Positions 12,401-25,190 of a DNA stretch of 64,000 nucleotides are shown in pieces (position 1 is the stretch's first letter; the number at the start of each line of letters is the position of its first letter). The DNA is taken from assembly GCA_022836615.1 (NCBI GenBank), contig MU405225.1:186001-250000 (forward strand), read 5' to 3'. A program made the position numbers and the translations under genes. The stretch comes from Annulohypoxylon bovei var. microspora (Eukaryota; Ascomycota; Sordariomycetes; Xylariales; Hypoxylaceae). A model generated the notes under the pieces. The model ran no database searches. It was not told the DNA's origin and saw nothing but the letters and a program-made list of their open reading frames with translations.

Positions 12401-15400
12401 AAAAAAAGAAGGATTTAAATTATAATTACGTATTAAATAAGTTTTAAAAAAAAGGGGATTTAAATTATAATTACGTATTAAATGAACTTTAAAAAAAAGG
12501 GGATTTAAATTATAATTACGTATTAAATAAACTTTAAAAAAAGGGAAATTTAAATTATAATTATATATTAAATGAGTTTTAAAAAAAGGAAGGATTTAAA
12601 TTATAATTACGTATTAAATGAGTTTTAAAAAAAAGAGGATAATAATGGGTATAAATATATTTATTAAAATTATTTTATATTTAAACTTAATTAAAATAAA
12701 TGTTTTTTTTGTTTTTTTTATTTATAAAGTTTAAACGTTAAATTTAAATATATTTTAATGCGAATAAAAAAACCATTAATAACGAAAAAAATGTTTATTA
12801 ATTATAATTTCTTTAATTTATTTTTTATAAATATCGATTTAAAGTTATTAAAAAATGTAAATAAAAATGTCGAAATATTAAATTACTTAAACGTATACGA
12901 TGGAATATTTATATTAATTAAACTTTAAAATATAATATTAAAATTAATAATTTTTATTTTTATATAATATTATTAATTATATTTAAAATATATTTAATAA
13001 TAAAAAACGATTTTAAGTTAAAGTAAATTTAATACATTAAGCGTATTAATAAATACGACGAAATGAAAATGTTTTTAATATTTTTATAAAATACGTGAAA
13101 AGAAATAACCTTGCGTATAAATTAATCGGTTACTTTTATATATTATTTTAAAAATTATTTTAAAATAAGTTTTACTTTTAACGTATATATAAAATAAATT
13201 AAAAAAAGAAAATTAAAAATATATAAATTATTAAAAATAATTAAAAAATTAATAACAAAACGTTACGTTAATTTAATTCGTTATTTATAAGATTAATAAA
13301 ATTAAAATCGTTTTTAAACGCTTTAAAAGCTTTTACATGTTATATGTAAGTATAAAGTGAAATTAAAAATTAATTTAATTATTAAATTTATAAACGTTTA
13401 TTAAAATAAAAACGAAGGATTTATTTAAATAAAAGGATTTTTACCGTTAATATCACGTATATACGTAAAAAGTTTTAACATTTTTATAATTTACATAATA
13501 TTATATTAAAATTTAAAAATATTAATTAACGATAATTATATGAATTTAATTTAATAATTAATAAATTTAAAATTATAAAAGTTACTTTAAAAGTTTTTTA
13601 ACTTTAAGTTTTATTTATAAGGTTATTAAATATATTTAAAATTATTATAAAATTATACGAATAATATTAAATAAATATAATTATATATAATTATTTAAAA
13701 ATAAAAAAATATTAAAAATAAGGGTAATTTTCGAAAATAACTCATTTATAATAAAAATTAAAACCGAGTTAAATGGTTTTAAATTTATTTAAAAATTAAG
13801 ATTATATTTTATTTTAAAGGGTTTAAAAACGTTAATATATATAAATAATACGTAATTAATTAAATTATTTATAATCGGATATTATTATAGGTGTAACGAA
13901 TATATTTTAAAGCGTTAAATAAAAGCTTTATACGTATTAAATAATAATATTTTTTATCGTAAGTTAATGTTATTAAAAGATTATATTACTTTTAAAATTA
14001 ACGAAACGAAGGTGTTTTATTATTTATATTTATGTATTTTATTAAATTGGATTAAGTTTTTATATTATATTTTATTAATAAATGAATTAAAACGAAAATT
14101 AAATGATTTTTTATAATAAAGGTATATATTATAAAATATATTTTATAATTATAATATATTTAAATATATAAATAAAAAGTTTATATTTAATACTTTATGT
14201 GTGTAATTTATTTATATAATATCGTTTATAAATATTTTTTTGAAAATGTTTTTTATATTAAATTATATGTTACGTATAATAAACGTTTTAAAGTTATCGA
14301 AATTAACCATTTTTTAAAAAAATTATTTTAATATTATTCGAATTATTTATTTATTTTATTTAAATATAAATAAAACCTTTAAATTTTATATATGTGTTAA
14401 TAAATACATTATGGTAACGTTAAGAATAAAATTAATTTAAGTAAATTATTAAAAATATATTTACGTGAAAAAATAAAATTATTATAATGGAATACGGTTA
14501 AAAATAAATGATCCATTTGTTTTTAATTAAAAGTTAATCGTTTAATAAAATAAAAACGTCGTTATTAAGGATGAAAATATGTAAAATATTATATTAATTA
14601 TTTTACGTGACGTTTACTTAAATGTGGATATTTTATTAATAATGGTTTTTACTTATAAAAATTTAATTATTTTTTATTATTTTAAACGATAAAATAATTT
14701 TAAATTATTAATATTTTTTAATTATATATTAAGTTTACATAAAAACATTTAATTGTAATTTATAACGTTAATTCGTAAATTAAACACGGTTAAAAAAAAA
14801 ATAAAAAAAAAATACTTTTTATATTAAATATAAAGGATGGTCGGGTTATAATAAAATTTAACTTATTTTTAACTTTTTAATAAAATTATTTCCGATTTTA
14901 ATAACGTAATTTTACGTGATAAATTATTTAAATTAAATATAAAATAATTTAACGAAAATAAATTTATTTTTTAATATAATTATCGATAATATACCTTTAA
15001 AATAAATGAAAAACATAACTTAAAATTACTTTTTTTAAATGTATTATGTAATTATAATTACGCCCGTTAAATGTATAACGAAATAAACGGAAATAAATAA
15101 GTTATAATATATATTATTAAAACTTTTAAAAATATAATAAAAAAAAGTGATTTTTATTTAACGTAATATAAAGTTTTAATATATTCGGAAAAAAATATTA
15201 TATTTATATAACATCCCATTAATTATTATAACATTATATTATTCGAAGTGGATTTTACGAATGAAAAAAAACTTTATTTTTATCGCCGTATAAACGGGGA
15301 TTATAATATAAAGGTAATATTTAAAATATTTTTTAAATTAAAAAGCGTTTAAAAAAACTTATTATAAATGAATCGAAAATAATAATAAAAAACTTATAAA

Positions 15401-16640
15401 CGTTATATACATAAATAAATGATTATATAATTTATTATTAATTTTATAAAAAGTAAAATAAACTTTAAATTAAAGTTTAATATAAATTTTAAGCTTTATT
15501 TTTCACGTTATTAATTATATTAACATTACATATAAATTTAAAATAATTACATTTACCGTTTATATTATTATTATATAATTATTAAACGTTACCGTTATAA
15601 TTTATAATATATAAAATATTTTTTTTTTAAATAAAAATTCGTTTATTTTTATTTATGCGTATTATATTTACTTTAATAAATACGTTAATAATGAATATAA
15701 TTAATATTAATCGATAATATTAAAAATTATATAAAAAGTAATTTAAAAAGTATACACTTATGTATTTTGTTTTTGCCGTTTTATTAATGGTTTTACCGTA
15801 CTTTTTTTAAATTTATTTTTTCGTTATAAATTAAAAAAAAACATTTAATGTTTTAATTATAATAAACCTTTTTTACTTATTAAACGAAAAGGTAATTATG
15901 GGTTATATAAGCTTTTATAACGTTATAACGTAATTAATTTAATATAAAAAATTTATTAACGTTATATATTTAAATTAATAATATTTTACATGCGGGTAAT
16001 AAATGATGTTTTTAATATATAAAAAAATACGGTTTATAAAATAAATATATAATTACTTTTATAATATTTAATTAAAATATAAATATAATAAACGATATTT
16101 ACGTTTATTATTATTATAATGGTAATGGTTTTTATTATTCGTTTATAAATTAATTAATTATAAGTTTATTAATTTAATCGTAATTAATTTATAAATAATA
16201 ATTTTAATAATAATAATAATACCACCGATATAATAAATTACCTTAATAATTATTAAACTTTTTATAATATATTTTTATAATTAAAAAAAAATAAATTATA
16301 TAAATATTTATAAAAATATATTAATGGTAAAATGGGTGGTTTTTTAAATAAATTTATAAATTAAATTATAAGTATTAAAAATGTTAAAAAATAAAGAAAA
16401 TTAATCCTTTTTATATTTATTTAATATTTTAAAAGATAATAATGGTTATAATAAGGTTATTAATAATTAATAAAAAATTTTAATAAAAGAAATGTTATAA
16501 TATTTAAACTTAAATACGGAAATTAATTAAATATTTAAAGGTGTAATTATACATTTAATTAATGGATTTAAATATGTTTTATATAAAACTTAATATATAA
16601 AATTATATAAAATATTTATTTAAGAAAAGTTATTTGTTTT
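3448..16640. repeat. 13-kb RIP'd, gene-free AT-rich block
   Basis: Continuous extreme AT-rich sequence with stop codons in every frame; the longest open frame is about 80 codons and low-complexity. Remaining G/C is mostly in ACG, CGT and similar CpG contexts, while CpA and TpG are depleted. This is the pattern left by RIP on transposon-derived DNA. I recognise no surviving domain. Such blocks carry H3K9 methylation and cytosine methylation in Neurospora-like fungi and form pericentromeric, centromeric or dispersed heterochromatin; which one applies here cannot be told. Edges are abrupt on the right, near 16640. Confidence 0.85.
12318..12640. repeat. Tandem array, about 7 units of 45 bp
   Basis: Units begin GATTTAAATTATAATTACG at about 12318, 12367, 12412, 12457, 12502, 12547 and 12593, spacing 45-49 bp, each ending in an A-run followed by G-rich AAGGGG or a variant. 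The units differ mostly by transitions (AAGCTTT, AAGTTTT, AAACTTT, GAGTTTT), as expected if the array was mutated after amplification. No coding meaning is seen. Confidence 0.85.
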
Positions 16641-19013
16641 TTATATGTAAATCCTACCAATCTGGAGGTACCTTGGGCAAAATCGTAACTCTTGCTTATT
16701 TCGCTAATCAAAGCGCGGTATCCCCTACGGGGATATGGGCGAATGTCTATGTTAGCCGGTATCAGTACGGCGGACTAGGCATTGCAAGGCTACAAAGTGC
16801 TCTACGGAAATCGTCCCTTTATTCCGGCCCCAAAGTCGGATGGCGTATAGCGGAATTCCAATCTTACCTACACACACCTCAAGTTCAGAATCCAGAACGA
16901 CCCAATATGGTGAAAATTTCCTACTTCGTCATAGGTAATGGACAGTGACGTACCAATATCCAAAGATATGTCGAAACTAAGCGACTACACCGCCGGGTGG
17001 TTTGACTGAAAATACAGCTTTTTGCCACACAAGATAATTAAACTGCATTTTGAGGTCCACGACTGAGAGTAAGAGTTGCTTGTATGCAAAATAATAGGTC
17101 ACGGGTAGTGGCGATATGGGTTATCTGCCCATAAATGGAAGACGAGATGTGTTACATATACATGCTTTTCGCTAATTTCCTCCTTCTCAGGCGCTGGCAT
17201 AGGTTTTTTTTCCGTGACGGCGACAAATAAGAGAGAAGCATTCCTCGATTTGATAATTGGTGCCCTGTATGACAAATGTTTCATTCCCAAATTCCCAAGC
17301 AAGTAACGGCTTTGGCATATGGGGACGAGAAAGCCGATGGATGACCTAAGCCCCGCAACGGTATGGCCAACTTCAAGTTTCCCCCATACCGCGGATTTTC
17401 TGGCTTTGATAAACAACTACCTAGGTTAGTTAATATGGTATGATTTATACATGAGGCACATAGACATATTTCGCAAAAAGGCGAGAAAAAAAAACAAGAC
17501 GGCCTCATGATCTATTGCCTATATAAATCTGTCGTCTAACTAAACAAACCATTCTAAATATATTTTGCGGTTCCGATGCAAAGATACAAACTAGTGGGGC
17601 GGAATAGCGTCATGGCAGCTGTGCTGAAAGTAACATTGAAGCCTAGAAGATCGACTACGAGAATCCTTTATTAACTACTAAAGATCCGTTATCTTGACTT
17701 GATTGATTCATTCTCGCCATCGAAGCAAATGATTTGCATCGAATTGGAACTTACAATAGTATCGTTATTCTTATCACGGGCTGAACTAAGAATAACATGG
17801 CCTTGTGTAAGTGGCTTAATGAATTCGGAGTTTAAAAGGGGAAATATTTGAATTCGTGAAGGGATAAAACATCCGACCGTAGTACCTGTGGGTCTGACTA
17901 AAGGCCACTGCCCAGACTCAGATTGTGTTGTGGCTGGAGTACAACATTTATAAAGATGTGATTGGTGGATATGCCAAGAAAATCCGAAGGATCTCCACAG
18001 AGCCTCAATTTTAACTTCAAAGGGGCAACAACGCTTTCCCTTTTCTTCATCATCATAATCATCATCTCCCTCCTATCTCATCTCCATCCCCATATAAACA
18101 TAATCATCAGAAACACGATTCCAACCATGCCGCTCCTCATACAATGCTCTTGTTGATACTTGAAACTAGTTTTGTGCTGCCTGCGGGGTCACTGCTGAGA
18201 CTGATAAGAGATCAACTTGTTCACTTCAACCTCATGGTACCTAGCCGTATGCGAAGCCAGCCTGGTGTTCACAAGGCTTCTCAGTTGTTGCTGTATGTCC
18301 AGGAATATGTCTCCCCAAAGTCCAACATATTCTTCTGGCCGCCTGATGAGGACTGAATTCACACTTTAAGCACTCCAGGTGCTTATGTGCGATATCAGAT
18401 ATCAGGACTCGCAGTCTGCACGGTTCAGCTGAAAGAGATAAGTGCGAAAAAGAACTAACGATAATCCAGTGTGATGACTTGAACAAACGTGTTCCAAGAA
18501 ACACCCATATGCCCCAAACAACGCCCTGCTTGGCTTTCCAGTTCCCTTAATCTCAATTGACCAAACATATTACTCGTATCATCCATCTCATCACCTCATA
18601 ATAACGGTATCCCAAGAATATCATATCGTCCGAATAGAAAAAAGCGCAAAAGGGAGGGCATAAAAAGAGAACAAGAAAAGCAAAAAAGAAGAGTCGTCCG
18701 AAAAAAACAGGAGTAAAAATAAAGGAAAAGACTTCGGGCTAAAGCTCATAGTATGGGTTTGGTATGTCATGGGAGAGGCTCACTCTGAGCTGACCGCGAT
18801 CTCACCCTTGTCTTGGCACGATCAAGTTCGGTGTTCGGCAACCTGGGCTGTGCCTAAATTCTGCCGCCTCTCACCACCTTCCTATAATTAGCATTTGAAC
18901 TAACCAAGCAAGTTTAAGGTCCCAGCATAGTGGAATGGTAAGGTGTATTGGCAAGATGTAATAGCTTACTGTATTAGGTTATGCGATTGTTCATACCGAT
19001 AACCTCCGAGTCC
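16641..19013. other. Ordinary-composition intergenic DNA, no gene recognised
   Basis: Composition changes sharply to about half G/C at 16640. Open frames up to about 105 codons (16634-16948, 17099-17416) lack recognisable domains, plausible splice structure or start context. A poly-purine stretch lies at 18640-18730. I see no tRNA or rRNA signature. It may be decayed sequence at the edge of the heterochromatin block. Confidence 0.5.
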
Positions 19014-19860
19014 TCATTGTCGTCCCGTCCCCGCCGACGACCCCTCAGCCGTCGATCGAGTCCCGTCGAAGCGACTCCCGACACCTCTAAGCGCAGTCTC
19101 GGGCGAGAGCCGTCCACTTGCTAGGGCTTTATGGGCGACAACCGCTCTAGTCGCTTTTGGTGCCTCTGTTGCCGACTCGTTCGTATGGTGCTGCTCACCG
19201 AAGAGGTTGTCAATAGAGCTGAGAAGCTCTGTATGGTCTCTCCGGGGTGATGCGCCAGAGTGCGAGAATGCTAGCGAGGCCAAGGTAACATTAACTGGCC
19301 TAGCAGCATCTCGGTTTGAGCAAGCAACCCGGGTGTTAGCATAGCCAGCGGGCTCTGCTAATTGTGGACTAGACTCAGCTCTGGGAGATGTCAGATTGAC
19401 AGCGACAACACGAAAGTAATTTCGCAACCGAAACTGAGGCATCATCGAGAGGATACTTACTCGACAGAGCCCTGAATCGCTTCGTTAGACCGAGTCGGCA
19501 CCATGGTCAAGCCGTCACCTACTTGGGTAGGCACACTATTAAATGGCAACACAGAGCTAGTATAGGGATATGGTACAAAGAGTTGGCTTGGATCCAAAGA
19601 TAATAATGAAGAGAGAAATAACACTATAAACAACCAAATATAACTGATATATAATTGATGATATAGGGTGGTGTAGCTTGTGTCGAGAATTGCGTCGCAG
19701 ATTGTCGTCAACTAGGTATAGCAGCAGCGCATTGGAGTGCGACAGTAAAAAGGCAAGAACTAGGAAAGACAGGATAACTGGGAAGAGAAAGCCAGTCGAG
19801 AGCATAGGGTTTATAAAAGGCAAGGTACTAGACTAGAGTAGAGGTTATATGAAGAATTAA
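19014..19860 (-). mobile_element. Possible retroelement leader/LTR remnant
   Basis: On the minus strand, a promoter-like AT-rich stretch (19860-19560, with TATAAA near 19813) is followed by a GACGACAATCTGCGACGCAA segment, a hinge containing ATGGTGCCGACTC near 19495, and then a GC-richer 143-codon frame (19445-19014) rich in Arg, Ser and Ala with no homology I recognise. This order resembles the LTR, primer site and leader of fungal Copia-like elements. I could not find a second LTR, a target duplication or pol motifs, so this is a weak call. It could also be unrelated intergenic DNA. Confidence 0.3.
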
Positions 19861-21751
19861 GCTTGTCTATCTGTAAGGAAGTAGCAAGATTGTGCGGTAC
19901 GAAACCGAATTGAAGAGGGATCGCAGATCCGTCATGGGCAATAAGTTCGAGTGGCTTCTGATCCAGGATCGAGGTTATCGATAATGAACTGTAATCGATA
20001 AAGCTGTATTGCGCTGTACGTTAAAATACCTAGTATCCCCTTGATTACTAATCTAAGTAGCTTACACATGGTATGGCTAGCTATGAATGTTGATTATATA
20101 ATGAGGGGATAGCTTAGCCATAGGGAGGGATGTGACATTAGTGGCTTGGCGGAGATCTCGATATCCTAGGATGTCATGGAATCCTTTCTTGGTTCAAGTG
20201 TTATTTCTAGAGTTAAACTTGCTTTTACTGACAAGTGTTAAATGCGACAACTGTTGAATTCTTTCTATTACATAGTTGCTGCAAACTTTATTTACCTTTA
20301 TCCTTAAAGAAAAAGATTCAAAATTTGAAATTTGAAAAAAAAAAAAACGGAGGGGGGCAAGGGGGGAGATTGTAATCCGATACGGCTCATTGCTCGCCCA
20401 TTGTTCGCCCATTTCTAATTCAGCTGAACTAAGCGCCAAATAGGGTATCACAGAGCCTGTTTTGTTTAAAGACTTTGGAAACGTTTCGCCCTCTTTTCAA
20501 TAAAGTAACATGCTCATGGGAAAAGTCTAGCCATCGAGAAGTGTGGCTCCTAGGAATGAGAAGCTACGTAGCTTTCATGTTTACTTAAAAGGGTATTATA
20601 CGGCGAGGTTGATGTTCGTTCAAATTGGGTTTACCCATTAATAAAAAACCAATACACTAGGAGTTATTCGAACATGCTAATCATAGTAGAACACCATGCC
20701 AAGATCTTTCATCCGTCCCTACTATAGGTAACCAACCTAGACTCCGATTAGTTCGGGCTCTACCTACTTACTTGGGTAGGATTTACCGGGTACCTGCTTA
20801 AATACGTCAAGATGACTCGTGCTTCGGTCTGCAAGGCTTACAACAACTGCGAATAGCAATCAGTAGTGGTCAATTAATATCATATAAACCTTGCAGCTGC
20901 CCATAGCAGAGCCTCATATACACACCTTGTTAAAGGATAAAGTTACTAAAGGGCAAGTGAGGGGCATAGCGGATTCGATGACTTTTGGCGTAGGTAGCCA
21001 TATTATCGCTCACCCCACCTAGGTACCTAAAAAGGTATCCCGGCAAACACATTTCGAATGAAGATACTATTTAAACTACTTGATTATCATGCAAGCTTCT
21101 ATGTAGGAAGTGGTTAAAAATAAAGCGCTTATAAGTCTCTCGGAACTGGGCGTAAGCAAATATGTTATCGTCACCAACGGACGGTACCTATATATATCTT
21201 CAAATGTTATTAAATGACCTCACGTAAGTAACGGGTGATACATACCTAAGCTAGTTGTACGTCGCTTGTACTGTGTCAGTATATCTCCGTGATGTGCCAA
21301 GTCATATTATTTTATTTTCAATTATGTAACAAGTGCTCATGGAGAAATAGGTATCAAGATACAATATGCGTAGCGTCTACTATCCGCAACCATTTTCGCT
21401 AATCGAATTGCTATAACGGCCGATGGTAGCTTCCAAGCGTCAGTACCTCTCGGCTATTCGCGAATCGGTGCGGGGCACTACGGTTCGATGTCCGAAGTCC
21501 GTAGTAGATACGGGGCAGCTGCGGGGTCTAGGTAGTTCTTGCCCCGGATAGATAATTAAAGGCCTACTAGACAGCTTCTAAGGCTGTTGGTCCTCTTGTT
21601 ATTACTAAATTACGAAAATTAAGTCAATACTAAACCAACAGAGACAGAAACTGACTAAGTTACACCGCCCATTGTTCATGGATATTTCGTATATTTTTAT
21701 AAGCTGCTTATTAACAATAACGTTAGGCCAATGTGATCGGCGTAGTACACC
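19861..21751. other. Intergenic region, nothing recognised
   Basis: Moderately AT-rich with a poly-A run at 20335-20347. It contains one copy of the palindrome ACCTAGGT (21017-21024), a motif that recurs across the intergenic DNA of this window. No coding frame or RNA gene is supported. The last few hundred bases must hold the promoter of the dehydrogenase gene. Confidence 0.5.
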
Positions 21752-23005
21752 ATGGAGGTTTTCAAATTCAAACTACCAACAATCACGTTCAATGGCAAAT
21801 TAACGCGGATCCTTCGTCCGTCCGTGGCTCGACGTCCTGCGGCATGCGCGAGATCAATGGCAACTACACCCAGGCCGTCAATGGCTATCCTCGACGACTA
21901 CCTGGATATAGCCAAGCCCCACTTCAGTCACATACCGGCATCCCAGCTTTCCATCAGCGCCTTCCACGACAGCCTCCCGGCCTTCAATCACCCACAAACC
22001 AATGCTGCCATCCGGCAAGCTATCATCGACCGGCTGAAGCCTTTCACCGTCATCTCATCTATGCGAGAGCGTACGCCGTTCCCCGGGGAGCTACTTCGGG
22101 AATTGCCCAACCTGAAGCTCCTGCTCGCGACGGGAACGCAGTTCGAGACGTTCGACCTAGCCGCTGCCACGAAACTCGGGATCCGAGTCGCCGCGGCACC
22201 TGGCCGCGGCCGGACGGATGGTAGGCCGTCCAGTCGTCCGGCGCGGCCGAAACTCGACATCAAGAAGGGCGGGAGCCACCCGACGACGCAGCACGCGTGG
22301 GCCTTGATCCTTGCGCTTGCGCGGAACGTAGCTGTTGACGACGCCGCGATGAAGGGTTCGGCAAAGGGCTGGCAGACTCAACTTGCGCTTGGGCTGACAG
22401 GGACGACTTTAGGTGTCGTTGGCCTGGGACGTCTGGGAGCCGCGGTAGCGCGGATCGGAAGCTTGGCCTGGGGGATGCGCGTGGTATGTTGGAGCGAGAA
22501 CCTGACGCAAGAGAAGGCCAACCAGAAGGCCGCAGAGATGGGGCTTCCCGCCTATGGGGGCAATCCCCTGGATCCTGAAGCGCCGACTTTCACGGCTGTG
22601 GGTAAGGATGAACTGTTTACAACAGCGGACGTAGTGAGTTTGCATTACGTCCTCAGCGAGCGCTCTCGTGGAATTGTGGGCGCCAAGGAGTTGGCTCAGA
22701 TGAAGCAGTCTGCGTTGCTGGTCAATACTTCGCGAGGCCCGTTGACCGACGACGCGGCGCTGTACGATGCTTTAGAGGGCGGAAGAATACGGGGCGCGGC
22801 ATTGGATGTGTTCGATATTGAGCCCTTGCCAGCTGAGAGCCCTTGGCGGTCGACCAAATGGGGTACCCAGGGAAGAAGTAACTTGATCATCACACCCCAT
22901 ATGGGGTATGTTGAGGATGGCATAATGCATACATGGTATGAGGAGACGGCTGAGAACCTGGAGCGGTGGCTTCGGGGCGAAGCCCTTCTTCATGGTCTCA
23001 ACTAG
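21752..23005 (+). CDS. D-isomer-specific 2-hydroxyacid dehydrogenase
   Basis: A single exon of 417 residues. It is an NAD(P)-dependent oxidoreductase interconverting 2-oxo acids and D-2-hydroxy acids. Seen: an N-terminal catalytic half, a Rossmann glycine motif GLGRLG at 224-229, catalytic Arg328 in NTSRGP, Glu357 in LDVFDIEP and His383 in TPHMG, the classic Arg-Glu-His set of the family. A charged insertion at about 150-173 leads into the cofactor domain. The first 35 residues are Arg-rich with few acids and could be a mitochondrial presequence. ATG at 21857 (Met36) is an alternative start giving a 382-residue cytosolic form of ordinary family length. Stop TAG. The substrate cannot be read from sequence. 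It lies alone between gene-poor flanks. Confidence 0.9.
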   Translation: MEVFKFKLPTITFNGKLTRILRPSVARRPAACARSMATTPRPSMAILDDYLDIAKPHFSHIPASQLSISAFHDSLPAFNHPQTNAAIRQAIIDRLKPFTVISSMRERTPFPGELLRELPNLKLLLATGTQFETFDLAAATKLGIRVAAAPGRGRTDGRPSSRPARPKLDIKKGGSHPTTQHAWALILALARNVAVDDAAMKGSAKGWQTQLALGLTGTTLGVVGLGRLGAAVARIGSLAWGMRVVCWSENLTQEKANQKAAEMGLPAYGGNPLDPEAPTFTAVGKDELFTTADVVSLHYVLSERSRGIVGAKELAQMKQSALLVNTSRGPLTDDAALYDALEGGRIRGAALDVFDIEPLPAESPWRSTKWGTQGRSNLIITPHMGYVEDGIMHTWYEETAENLERWLRGEALLHGLN

Positions 23006-23685
23006 GTAGATATATCCGCCATTACAACTGTTTTAGACCCGTGACTGTGTATGTTAGCCACGGTGTTAATGGGAAAGCAATCAAGTATGACTTAGCATTA
23101 GTTATCAGTAAAGTTACTCGGTGCTAGTTCACATGTATAAAAGCTGCTAAGTTTGTAACAACTCACCAATGATTTACTCATTCAGTTTTACGACTTGTTA
23201 GTTATAACGTCTCTTCTATAAACGATTCACACTCACGATGAGTTAGGAAACTAACCCTTAGAGGGTATAAACAAATATAGCTCTTTCCTTAGCAAGTCCA
23301 TTTCTACCTGATACCTAGGTAGTAGAACTCACATTAAAAATACGATTATGTTGAATAGAGCTATCAGTTAAAATTGTTATAAAAGCCAATATCTGACTAC
23401 GCTCTTGATATTTACTAAATTTTAGATAATACTGATTCAGTCGAGATCATACAATGATTAGAAAGAATATGCCAATAACTAGCTGATAATAACTTGTTAA
23501 AGCTAAATCTCACTGCTAGGTAAAATTCCTATATGTAGACGTTGAACCCCTTAAACTTTTCTACACCATCCTCTCAACCACTAACTACTAAGAGAGAATC
23601 TCAACCCATCCTCTTAAACAATACTACCAACAGCAATCTACCTTACGTAGCTGATTTAAGCACAAGGATAATCCGAGATCCCATT
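23006..23685. other. Intergenic region upstream of the paralog cluster
   Basis: AT-rich, no gene seen. It contains ACCTAGGT at 23313-23320. The frame of the next gene is open back to 23542, but the first ATG in it is at 23686. Confidence 0.5.
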
Positions 23686-24474
23686 ATGTCTGACCACCAC
23701 CGCCGCCGCCACCACCAACATCGACACAACTCTGGCGGAAGCAGAGCCACCCCTTCTAGTTCCACGAGGTCTCGTCGCGATGTTTCTACGCAAGATCCGT
23801 CTATTTCAGCTGTCCTCAACAAACAAAACGCATTCCGTGCAATGTCAGAGCAAAGCCAGATCGATAACATGATCTCCGCATACCGGTTTTTCAACATACA
23901 TCAAATGAGCTCGCTCCCGATCGAGAAACTAAGGCGTGCATGTACGCACTTGCTACGGCGGTTCCAACTCTTCTGGTCTTTATCGACGCAGGAGAAGTTG
24001 CAGTACCTAAGTCACCTGAGAGCAGCTTTTGAAAGCATGCCCAACCCTGCCTATAGCTTTGAAATGGGGGCATTCATCACTCCTAGTATCGAACACTTCG
24101 TGCGTAGTATTCGGACACGCTCATACAACGAAGCGCGTGACGGTAACTGGTTCACCTGGTGGGATCGATGGCTTGCTTCTACGGCGCAGCAGAATGGCAT
24201 CTCTCCAGGTGATCAATTGAGGCATGATGCAGGTGTGATAGGCCACTTGCTAGAGTACGAGTATATCAACAGCCTACGCGTAACCGTGCCTAATGAACTT
24301 CCGCCTATTTCGGATTCTCGCCAACAAAATGGAAGTCCTCTTCCAGAGATCCAGCAAATATTCAGGCCAAGCACCAGTGGGAGTTACAGCAGTGTGAATT
24401 GGAGCAGCCAAGGCTACAGTAATGCGGCGAATAGTAACCAACAGTATAGCAGTCAAGGTCGCGGAGGTTATTGA
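23686..24474 (+). CDS. Unknown protein, NWFxWW family, paralog 1
   Basis: A 262-residue single-exon frame; the start is the first ATG in the open frame. The N-terminus is His/Arg-rich and basic, the middle helical, and the C-terminus Ser/Gln/Gly/Asn-rich and low-complexity. The middle resembles the two following genes: a basic RRFQLF segment, then a Leu/Tyr/Arg helix, then the aromatic signature NWFTWW at 154-159. No signal peptide or membrane segment is seen. I do not recognise the family and assign no function. It differs from its neighbours by the long low-complexity ends, so it is the most diverged member. Stop TGA. Confidence 0.65.
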   Translation: MSDHHRRRHHQHRHNSGGSRATPSSSTRSRRDVSTQDPSISAVLNKQNAFRAMSEQSQIDNMISAYRFFNIHQMSSLPIEKLRRACTHLLRRFQLFWSLSTQEKLQYLSHLRAAFESMPNPAYSFEMGAFITPSIEHFVRSIRTRSYNEARDGNWFTWWDRWLASTAQQNGISPGDQLRHDAGVIGHLLEYEYINSLRVTVPNELPPISDSRQQNGSPLPEIQQIFRPSTSGSYSSVNWSSQGYSNAANSNQQYSSQGRGGY

Positions 24475-25190
24475 TTGCCAGCACTCTTCTTGGAGTTTTG
24501 GATATCACTATCACCGCTTTCTGATCTGTTACGACGCTCTTATTTGGGATACTTCTGGAATTGATGGGGATTATTAATAGGAAATGAAGTTAAGAGGAAG
24601 TGAACTAGACCTTGTTTTATATTTCGGGACAGTTTCTAGGAATATATCGGGTAGCAACAAGCCATAATTATTAACGAATCTCACAAAGGAAATTATTAGA
24701 ACATACTTGTGACTATTTACCTACTCATAAGCTTGGGTGTCATTGTTAGGCTAAGTTACCACCCTACGTAATCAACTATTTAAAATCAACCGAGTTTGCT
24801 TTTAATCACATAATGAGTTAAGTGCGGTTTTCTATACTGTACTTGTGGTAGCGGGAACTGAATTCTCTCCTACTTTCCTGACACTAAACAAGCATGTGAT
24901 ACCAATTCATGAACTTGGAGTTCGTATATGACACTACGTGAATCGCTGGGGTAGTAAGTAGAGATCAAACAATTTTAGAGCTTGCCATAGATTCTCTGAG
25001 GAAAGTAAACTTACCTATATATAGATTAAATTTCCAAGCATACATTGAACACAGCTTTACACTATTTCATCAACTACTCCATCAACCATCGACCATCGAC
25101 ACGACTAGAAAGTCGTACATCACCATTTGTTCCTCGAACGAACCCAATTTTCATAATTAACTTCTGCTAGAAGAAGCCTCAAGCCCCACG
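24475..25190. other. Intergenic, includes duplicated promoter segment
   Basis: The block from about 24769 (CTACGTAATCA) through 24845 (GTGGTAGCGGGAACTGAATTCTCT) is repeated about 1.39 kb downstream (near 26128 and 26239) ahead of paralog 3. The promoter was therefore copied together with the gene. No other gene seen. Confidence 0.6.

Noticed and set aside
18760..18860. Stem-rich stretch that looked like a small RNA gene
   Set aside because: No match to 5S rRNA, tRNA A/B boxes, U6 or SRP consensus on either strand.
21733..22224. 163-codon overlapping frame at the dehydrogenase start
   Set aside because: Out of frame with the Rossmann motifs; shadow of the 417-residue frame.
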